NCBI GenBank assembly: GCA_035403225.1
Contig: DAONET010000031.1
Span: 1-28,123 of the forward strand
DNA: 28,123 bases
DNA from: DAIRDK01 sp035403225
GTDB lineage: Bacteria > Bacteroidota > Bacteroidia > Bacteroidales > FEN-979
Direction: 5' to 3'
Shown piece after piece: positions 23,523 to 28,123 of the stretch. The position numbers were made by a program, and so were the translations under genes. The notes below the pieces were generated by a model. That model saw nothing but the letters and a program-made list of their open reading frames with translations. It did not search any database and was not told where the DNA came from. Position 1 is the first letter of the stretch; every line of letters begins with the position of its first letter.

Positions 23523-23553
23523 TTGCAAACGAAAGCAACTATTTATAGATTTG
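23523..23553 (+). promoter_or_regulatory. Bacteroidota-type promoter of the T9SS cargo gene
   Basis: TTG (23523-23525, in TATTG), a 20-base spacer, then TAGATTTG (23546-23553). Both elements and the spacing fit the primary-sigma consensus. A second exact -7 box, TATATTTG, lies at 23563-23570 without a matching -33 element. The ATG follows at 23597, with AGGAAG as a ribosome binding site. Confidence 0.65.
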
Positions 23554-23596
23554 CATATTAAATATATTTGCTCAAAATGCGGTAACAGGAAGAAAC

Positions 23597-24982
23597 ATGA
23601 AGGAACGAACAGCCGACGGGGTGAAATGGAGTCTGACAACGATGTTTGTATTGTTATTCAGCGGGTTGACGATGGCGCAGACAGGAGGATTCGGTGTAGA
23701 GGTCGTGGCCGGCCCCGACTCCGTCTGCGAAGGAGTTTCTTCGCAGCTTAGTTCCATGATCACCGGTGGTGTCCCTCCTTTTACGTACGTTTGGACGCCT
23801 GCGGGCAGTCTGGACGATCCTTCCATCCCTGATCCGGTCGCCACCCCGGAGGTAACGACGAAGTACATCCTGAAGGTAACCGATGCCGTCATGGACAGTG
23901 TGACGGACAGTGTGGTTGTCACGGTTCTCACGAGTCCTCCTTCTCCGGGAACGATCAGCGGACCCGATATCGCCTGCAGAAAGGCAAATGCCAATTATTC
24001 CGTCATTCCTGTTCCGGGTTCTGAATCCTATTCCTGGACGATTCCGGAAGGAGCGACCATTCTATCGGGTCAGAATTCTCCAGTGATAGAACTCCTTTGG
24101 GATACTACGGGAGGAACCGTTTCCGTCATTGCAGGGAATGCATGCGGCAACAGCACTCCCAGTGTTAAAGAAGTCGTACTCACCGTATTGCCTGACGCAC
24201 CGAAAACGATATTTGGCAATGAAAGCGGTTGTAAAAACAGCATGGTGTCATTTTATACGGATAGTGTCCCGGGAGCAGAATCCTATTTCTGGACGGTTCC
24301 TTCGGATGCCACGGTGGTTACCGGACAGGGTACCACCAACGTCATGATCAACTGGGGAGTCCTTTCCGGCAATGTAACAGTGGTGGCCGGGAATGTATGC
24401 GGTCAGTCCATCCCCTGCATCAAATACCTGGTGACGGATTCCACGGCAGGCGATGCCGGCATGATCAGCGGGAGCGACACCGTTTGCCTGAACCAGGACG
24501 AGTACCCTTATTCCATTGGTATCATTCCGAATGCCGATAATTATTTATGGATGGTTCCGGAAGGAGCTACTATTCAATCCGGTCAGAATACCAACAGCAT
24601 CGTCATGGAATTCGGACAGAGTGCCGTTTCCGGGAAACTGAGCGTTTATGCAGCGAACGAATGCGGGCAGGGAGCAACTTCCTCGCTGGACATCACGGTG
24701 ATGGATTGTTCTGCCATTCCTGAAACTCCCGAAGGTTATCGCATGACCCTTTTCCCCAACCCGGTCAAAGACAGGTTAAATATTCTTTTCGACGGGCATG
24801 TTCCCGAGATGACCCTGCAAATCAGGAATATAGCCGGGGAACTGGTGAGAACGGGAACGATTGTCCGGTCAGGAGAATCCTCCTTTCAGGTGGATGTCAC
24901 CGACCTCAGCGACGGGATTTATTTTATCCGGCTGATAGATCACTTCACCGTTATTTCGGGGAAATTCGTGGTCAGGCAATAA
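23597..24982 (+). CDS. Secreted PKD/Ig-like repeat protein with T9SS sorting domain
   Basis: A 461-residue secreted or surface protein. A signal peptide covers about residues 1-28 (hydrophobic MFVLLFSGLTMAQ). A first PKD-like region (about 36-112) is followed by three closely related modules (about 121-183, 207-269, 291-358). Each begins SG-or-FG-x-(D/E)-x-x-C, passes through (S/N)-Y-x-W-x-(I/V)-P-(E/S)-(G/D)-A-T, and ends A-(G/A)-N-x-C-G, so the two cysteines of each module could form a disulfide. The last 78 residues (from LFPNPVKDRLNILF, 385) are a type A T9SS C-terminal sorting domain ending FVVRQ. It has no catalytic motif, so an adhesin or structural role is likely. It sits inside the ECF locus but has a housekeeping-type promoter. 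Confidence 0.88.
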   Translation: MKERTADGVKWSLTTMFVLLFSGLTMAQTGGFGVEVVAGPDSVCEGVSSQLSSMITGGVPPFTYVWTPAGSLDDPSIPDPVATPEVTTKYILKVTDAVMDSVTDSVVVTVLTSPPSPGTISGPDIACRKANANYSVIPVPGSESYSWTIPEGATILSGQNSPVIELLWDTTGGTVSVIAGNACGNSTPSVKEVVLTVLPDAPKTIFGNESGCKNSMVSFYTDSVPGAESYFWTVPSDATVVTGQGTTNVMINWGVLSGNVTVVAGNVCGQSIPCIKYLVTDSTAGDAGMISGSDTVCLNQDEYPYSIGIIPNADNYLWMVPEGATIQSGQNTNSIVMEFGQSAVSGKLSVYAANECGQGATSSLDITVMDCSAIPETPEGYRMTLFPNPVKDRLNILFDGHVPEMTLQIRNIAGELVRTGTIVRSGESSFQVDVTDLSDGIYFIRLIDHFTVISGKFVVRQ

Positions 24983-24996
24983 TTTTTGCCTGCGGA

Positions 24997-25022
24997 TGTA
25001 ACTTCCGAAAATCGTGTGCGTC
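24997..25022 (+). promoter_or_regulatory. Predicted ECF sigma promoter of the DUF6249 gene
   Basis: TGTAAC (24997-25002), 16 bases, CGTC (25019-25022), identical in both boxes and in spacing to the element upstream of the ECF sigma gene. The predicted start is near 25028, giving a leader of about 38 bases. A 6-bp hairpin, CAGGCA/TGCCTG (24973-24992), lies just upstream, at the end of the T9SS cargo gene. Confidence 0.65.
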
Positions 25023-25065
25023 AAAGAGATCAAACAACCGAATCATTCACTTAAATCGCAAAACA

Positions 25066-25413
25066 ATGAACGCAGAAATTTTGATCCCGATCTCGATGTT
25101 CGCCATGATCCTGGGGATCGTTTACCTGGCGATGCGAAAGAAAGAACGGATGGCCTTGATAGCCAAAGGCCTTCCTGCTGATATGCTGGAGACAAAAAAG
25201 TGTGGTTCACCGAGTTCTCTCAAATGGGGTATGGTGTTTCTTGGCGTAGGCCTGGGCATTCTTCTGGGGCGGATTCTGGCGGAATATACTTCCCTGGGGG
25301 AAGAAGAATCGTTTTTCTCCATGATCTTTCTCTTTGGTGGTCTGAGCCTCCTGTTGTATTATTTCATTGAAAAGAACCTGGAGAAGAAAAATTCGCACCC
25401 TGAAGAAGGATGA
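25066..25413 (+). CDS. DUF6249-type small membrane protein
   Basis: A 115-residue membrane protein with three predicted helices: about 5-22 (ILIPISMFAMILGIVYLAM), about 52-70 and about 84-101. After the first helix comes the motif KKERMALIAKGLPADML, which I recognise from DUF6249-type proteins of Bacteroidota, where the gene commonly sits beside an ECF sigma factor gene. That context is repeated here: the ECF sigma and candidate anti-sigma genes are 1.6 kb away, and a matching ECF-type promoter precedes this gene. Function unknown; a membrane sensor or stress-response role controlled by the sigma factor is my inference. The 3' end faces thpR across 15 bases. Confidence 0.82.
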   Translation: MNAEILIPISMFAMILGIVYLAMRKKERMALIAKGLPADMLETKKCGSPSSLKWGMVFLGVGLGILLGRILAEYTSLGEEESFFSMIFLFGGLSLLLYYFIEKNLEKKNSHPEEG

Positions 25414-25428
25414 AAGACACTTTGTTGC

Positions 25429-25992
25429 TTATTGAAAAGAATGGGTCTGGATCACATGATATTCAGGCCCTTCTTTTTTAAGGATGCTTTCAAACAGGAT
25501 CATTTCCTGTGCCTGGAAGGGCGATGAGGCCATGGTTCTGAGATCGTCGAGTGTTTCCCGGAACAATTGTTTATCGCGGATCTCTTTAATACGACCGAGT
25601 GTAAGATGAGGTACCAGATTCTGCCGGTCCTTTTCAAAGCCCAGTGGTTCCATGGCATCATGAACCGCCTGCATGAGTGATACCAGGGGTTGGTAAGAGT
25701 TGATACCGATCCAGATCACCCTGGGTTGATACCTGCTGCCAAAAATGCCCAGGGTATCAAGTTTAAAACTGAATGACGGAACCGCATGGGCAACCGTTTC
25801 CAGCTTTTCTCCTATTTGCGGGATGATCCGGAAATCCGTATCACCCAGGAACTTTAACGTGATATGAATATTATGTTCCTCCACCCATTTGATGGGCTCG
25901 TGCTTCAGCGCTTCCTTCAGCCCGCGGTATTGCTTCATGAATGCCGGATCAGGCTTGATCTTAATGGCGATGAACAGTCGTTTTGTTTGCAT
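25429..25992 (-). CDS. thpR: RNA 2',3'-cyclic phosphodiesterase (2'-5' RNA ligase family)
   Basis: A 187-residue member of the 2H phosphoesterase family, which opens 2',3'-cyclic phosphates on RNA ends and can join tRNA halves in vitro. The two catalytic motifs are HIT at residues 43-45 (NIHITLKFLG) and HLT at 129-131 (VPHLTLGRI), at the expected spacing. The N-terminus MQTKRLFIAIKI is typical. An ATG nine bases earlier (26001) is in frame. I chose 25992 because the purine run AGGGGG lies eight bases before it but only two before the other. It is transcribed away from the tRNA-Ala gene. Confidence 0.92.
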   Translation of the reverse strand: MQTKRLFIAIKIKPDPAFMKQYRGLKEALKHEPIKWVEEHNIHITLKFLGDTDFRIIPQIGEKLETVAHAVPSFSFKLDTLGIFGSRYQPRVIWIGINSYQPLVSLMQAVHDAMEPLGFEKDRQNLVPHLTLGRIKEIRDKQLFRETLDDLRTMASSPFQAQEMILFESILKKEGPEYHVIQTHSFQ

Positions 25993-26052
25993 GTTGGTCA
26001 TGTCCCCCTGACATCTTGTAACTTATCCGGATACAAATATGAAAACTTTTCT

Positions 26053-26060
26053 TAAATTTG
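26053..26060 (+). promoter_or_regulatory. TAnnTTTG promoter box of tRNA-Ala
   Basis: TAAATTTG ends 11 bases before the first base of the mature tRNA. The predicted start is near 26065, leaving only a short 5' trailer for RNase P to remove. No clear -33 element. Confidence 0.55.
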
Positions 26061-26071
26061 CAGCCTCATTT

Positions 26072-26148
26072 GGGGTATTAGCTCAGTTGGCTAGAGCGTT
26101 AGACTGGCAGTCTAGAGGTCAGGGGTTCGACTCCCCTATACTCCACCA
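26072..26148 (+). tRNA. tRNA-Ala (anticodon GGC)
   Basis: A full cloverleaf of 77 bases with encoded CCA. Acceptor stem GGGGTAT (26072-26078) pairs with ATACTCC (26138-26144); the G3-U70 wobble pair, the main identity element of alanine tRNA, is present. D arm GCTC/GAGC. Anticodon stem TTAGA/TCTAG, with loop CTGGCAG (26104-26110) giving anticodon GGC at 26106-26108, reading GCC. T arm AGGGG/CCCCT with TTCGACT loop. Discriminator A at 26145, then CCA at 26146-26148. A TAnnTTTG box precedes it and a terminator follows. Confidence 0.97.
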
Positions 26149-26151
26149 CTT

Positions 26152-26187
26152 AAAAGCAATGACCGGGAAAAGGGCATTGCTTTTTTT
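26152..26187 (+). terminator. Intrinsic terminator after tRNA-Ala, probably bidirectional
   Basis: AAAAGCAATG (26152-26161) is perfectly complementary to CATTGCTTTT (26175-26184), with a 13-base loop, and a run of seven T follows (26181-26187). On the other strand the left arm ends in four T. The stop codon of the convergent pseudouridine synthase gene lies at 26186-26188, so the hairpin can end both transcripts. Confidence 0.8.
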
Positions 26188-27064
26188 ATTTATACTTTTC
26201 GTCGGCTTCTTTCAGCGTGGTAAATCCCTTCGGCATGGAGGAGCGGAATTCCATCTGTTCGCCCGTAACAGGGTGAACGAAAGAGAGTTGGCAAGCATGA
26301 AGCCTGATCCTCCTGGAAAATTTATCCTTTGCCCCGTAGCGCCGGTCTCCCACGATGGGGCAGCCGATATCGGCCATGTGAACGCGGATCTGGTTCTTAC
26401 GGCCTGTCTCCAGCCTGACCTCCAGCAGCGTGACACCCGGTAACTCTTTCATGATACGGTATTGCGTAATGGCCTGCTTGCCTTTTTCCGGATCCTGGGA
26501 TGAAAACATTTTCTCTTTAGGACCTTCAAACAGGTAGCTGATGACCTTTCCCATCGCTTTGGCCGGCTTTCCCTCCACCAGGGCATAATAGAGCTTCGTA
26601 TTCATGTGCCAGTTGTCCTTGAGGAGCTTCTGTATCTCCGGTGTTTTGGCGAAGAGAACCAGGCCCGAAACCTCCTTGTCGAGCCGGTGAACGATATAGA
26701 TACGTTCCCTGCCTTTCGAGCGATCGCGGATGTACTGTAGCCATTCCTTATAAAACGAGGATTCACCCTGATCTTTGGTATAACCAATGGTGAGCGTTCC
26801 TGCCGGTTTCTCACTGATCAGGAGGGAATCATCCTCAAACACCACCCGGTAAGGAGTATTTTCCGGTTCGGGGAGGCGGAGGCTTTTGATATACTCCACT
26901 TCATCACCCGGCTGCAGGATTACATCACCGCGGGTGATCACCTTCCCGTTCACTTTGATCTGACCGTGTTTGACCATCTTCCTCACCGTGGTGTGGGAAG
27001 AAGCAGGAAATTCTTTTTCCAGCAGGTTGAACAGGCTGACATTTTCTTTTACTGATATTTTCAT
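26186..27064 (-). CDS. RluA-family pseudouridine synthase (RluD-like)
   Basis: A 292-residue RNA pseudouridine synthase. An N-terminal S4 domain (about 12-60, LFNLLEKEFPASSHTTVRKM then VNGKVITRGD) is followed by the RluA-type catalytic domain with HRLDKEVSGLVLFAK (126-140), in which Asp129 is the catalytic residue. Further family segments are KLYYALVEG (157-165) and the RKNQIRVHMADIGCPIVGDRRYG block. The target uridine in rRNA or tRNA cannot be fixed from sequence; RluD and RluC types are both possible. It starts five bases after the stop of the EEP-family gene upstream, so the two are probably co-transcribed. It ends in the shared terminator hairpin. Confidence 0.93.
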   Translation of the reverse strand: MKISVKENVSLFNLLEKEFPASSHTTVRKMVKHGQIKVNGKVITRGDVILQPGDEVEYIKSLRLPEPENTPYRVVFEDDSLLISEKPAGTLTIGYTKDQGESSFYKEWLQYIRDRSKGRERIYIVHRLDKEVSGLVLFAKTPEIQKLLKDNWHMNTKLYYALVEGKPAKAMGKVISYLFEGPKEKMFSSQDPEKGKQAITQYRIMKELPGVTLLEVRLETGRKNQIRVHMADIGCPIVGDRRYGAKDKFSRRIRLHACQLSFVHPVTGEQMEFRSSMPKGFTTLKEADEKYK

Positions 27065-27069
27065 AAAGA

Positions 27070-28113
27070 TTATTGCAATTGAAAGGTGAAAATGACCGGG
27101 TTATGATCGGAAAACGCAAAACCACTATTCAGTGTTTTGACCGATGCTGTCCGGATATTGGGGGAAACCACCCAGAAATCGATCAGGGTGGTTGTATTCA
27201 GTCCGGTGGAATAAGGTCTGTTGACATCGCGGTTGGTCGGTACAGAGGGGTCAAAGACAAACTGCCAGCCGGGAAGAAAATCCGGCGTGACCAACGGCTG
27301 AATGACATGAGTCTGGTCCCCGGTGCGGATGCTGCCGGGCTCGAATCCCCGGGGGTTCATGTTCCAGTCTCCGCCTGCCAGGATATAGTTGCCTTTGTTA
27401 TACTCCTCCAGTAAGAATTTTTGCAATTGTTCCATTTCGGCCTTTCTAAGGGTTCCCTGTTCATCAAACGTCGAATTGTGGAGATTGACCCAAACAAGTT
27501 CCTTTCCGTTGTCCAGGGGCACTCTTTGGGCCGAAAAACAGCGTTTCAGGAATGCCAGACGTTTAGGCCAGGGGAAAAAGGCGTTGTAAGCATGCCGTGT
27601 GGAAGAAGCGATGTTCCATTTGCTGAGGGAAACGATCCCAGAAAGCACCCTTCCCATCGGATGGACGAGGGGAACCGGGACGAAACGGCAATTATAGTTG
27701 ACAGCGACCATCGACCCATAACCGGGCAAGCCTTGGAGGATTTGTTCGTATTCGTTGATGTAATGACTTCTTTTTGAATGAAGATCAACCTCTTGCAACA
27801 TCATGAAATCGACGGAATCGAGGGAAGAGAGGGTCGTGATGATCCCGTGGAGGTACCTTTCCGTTTCCGGGAGGGATGGCCGGACCTGTTTCCCTCCTTC
27901 GTAAAAAAAGTCCATCTCCTTTCCCAGACCTGCATATCCGATATTCCAGGTCAGGCAGGAAAACCGGCGTTTCCCGGCCGCATTCGCCGGCTGGTTGTTT
28001 CGGATTTCCAATGTTTCCACCGGCCGGGGTTTGTATTCGGTAATGGCAAGAAACGCGACTGCTCCAGCTGCGGTAAGCACTACCAGGACCAACATAATGA
28101 GCAGCGTTGTCAT
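27070..28113 (-). CDS. Endonuclease/exonuclease/phosphatase-family protein, membrane-anchored
   Basis: A 347-residue protein with one N-terminal hydrophobic segment (about 3-25), either a signal peptide or an anchor, followed by a DNase I-like EEP domain. Active-site elements are in order: TWNIGY (55-60, Asn57), LQEVD (106-110, Glu108), GGDWNMNP (247-254, Asp249 and Asn251), IDFWVV (311-316, Asp312) and SDHNPV (335-340, Asp336 and His337). EEP proteins cleave phosphodiester or phosphomonoester bonds in nucleic acids, lipids or inositides; the export signal makes a DNA-repair role unlikely and an envelope or extracellular phosphodiesterase more likely. The start is inside the window, ten bases from its right edge. 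Confidence 0.9.
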   Translation of the reverse strand: MTTLLIMLVLVVLTAAGAVAFLAITEYKPRPVETLEIRNNQPANAAGKRRFSCLTWNIGYAGLGKEMDFFYEGGKQVRPSLPETERYLHGIITTLSSLDSVDFMMLQEVDLHSKRSHYINEYEQILQGLPGYGSMVAVNYNCRFVPVPLVHPMGRVLSGIVSLSKWNIASSTRHAYNAFFPWPKRLAFLKRCFSAQRVPLDNGKELVWVNLHNSTFDEQGTLRKAEMEQLQKFLLEEYNKGNYILAGGDWNMNPRGFEPGSIRTGDQTHVIQPLVTPDFLPGWQFVFDPSVPTNRDVNRPYSTGLNTTTLIDFWVVSPNIRTASVKTLNSGFAFSDHNPVIFTFQLQ

Positions 28114-28123
28114 AAGGTTTCGA

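Noticed and set aside
24973..24992. CAGGCA/TGCCTG hairpin at the end of the T9SS cargo gene as an intrinsic terminator
   Set aside because: The stem is only six base pairs and no T tract follows; noted in the ECF promoter entry only.
26017..26022. Third TGTAAC copy near the tRNA gene as another ECF promoter
   Set aside because: No CGTC follows at 15-17 bases and the tRNA has its own TAnnTTTG box.
1..28123. CRISPR arrays, insertion sequences, integrases, rRNA or phage genes
   Set aside because: I saw no regularly spaced direct repeats, no transposase or integrase motifs and no rRNA stretches on either strand.

Overview
The window reads as a stretch of ordinary chromosome from a member of the Bacteroidota (Bacteroidales-like, base composition near 50% GC by eye). 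The signs are: repeated promoter boxes of the form TAnnTTTG, which is the Bacteroidota primary-sigma -7 element; a secreted protein with a type IX secretion (T9SS) C-terminal sorting domain; a DUF6249-type small membrane protein; DUF3857/transglutaminase proteins; and a lipoprotein MsrB-MsrA fusion. I see no prophage, insertion sequence, CRISPR array or rRNA. One tRNA gene (Ala, anticodon GGC) is present.

Layout. 1-3.9 kb: a small unknown gene coupled to a gene running off the left edge (minus); a DEAD-box RNA helicase; a periplasmic MsrBA lipoprotein; and an AT-rich unknown membrane protein. 3.9-7.5 kb: a PfkB-family sugar/nucleoside kinase, a small lipoprotein, then a U32-family RNA hydroxylation-type protein with a PHP phosphatase. 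7.5-10 kb: a two-gene minus-strand operon of a Tat-exported DUF362 protein and a NapH/NapG-like polyferredoxin with an internal Tat motif. 10-12 kb: dnaG primase. 12-20 kb: a long minus-strand run with the order nadA, MORN-repeat protein, RluB-type pseudouridine synthase, REC-PAS protein, DUF3857-transglutaminase, and a second DUF3857 protein whose transglutaminase triad is lost. Several junctions overlap by 1-4 bases. 20.09-20.55 kb: a gene-free AT-rich divergent spacer with DnaA-box matches and palindromes. 20.5-22.4 kb: rpiB and an unpartnered lutB. 22.4-25.4 kb: an ECF sigma factor locus. 25.4-28.1 kb: thpR, tRNA-Ala, an RluA-family pseudouridine synthase and an endonuclease/exonuclease/phosphatase-family protein.

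The strongest new signal is in the ECF locus. The same bipartite element, TGTAAC-N16-CGTC, lies directly upstream of the sigma gene (minus strand) and upstream of the DUF6249 membrane-protein gene about 1.6 kb away (plus strand). This predicts an autoregulated ECF sigma factor with a candidate membrane anti-sigma protein and at least one local target. The T9SS cargo gene between them instead carries a housekeeping TATTG-N20-TAGATTTG promoter. Other points worth attention are the active/inactive transglutaminase pair, the internal Tat motif in the polyferredoxin, the DnaA-box spacer, and a predicted leaderless mRNA for the U32 gene.

All positions were read by eye. No homology search, GC-skew or structure calculation was run.
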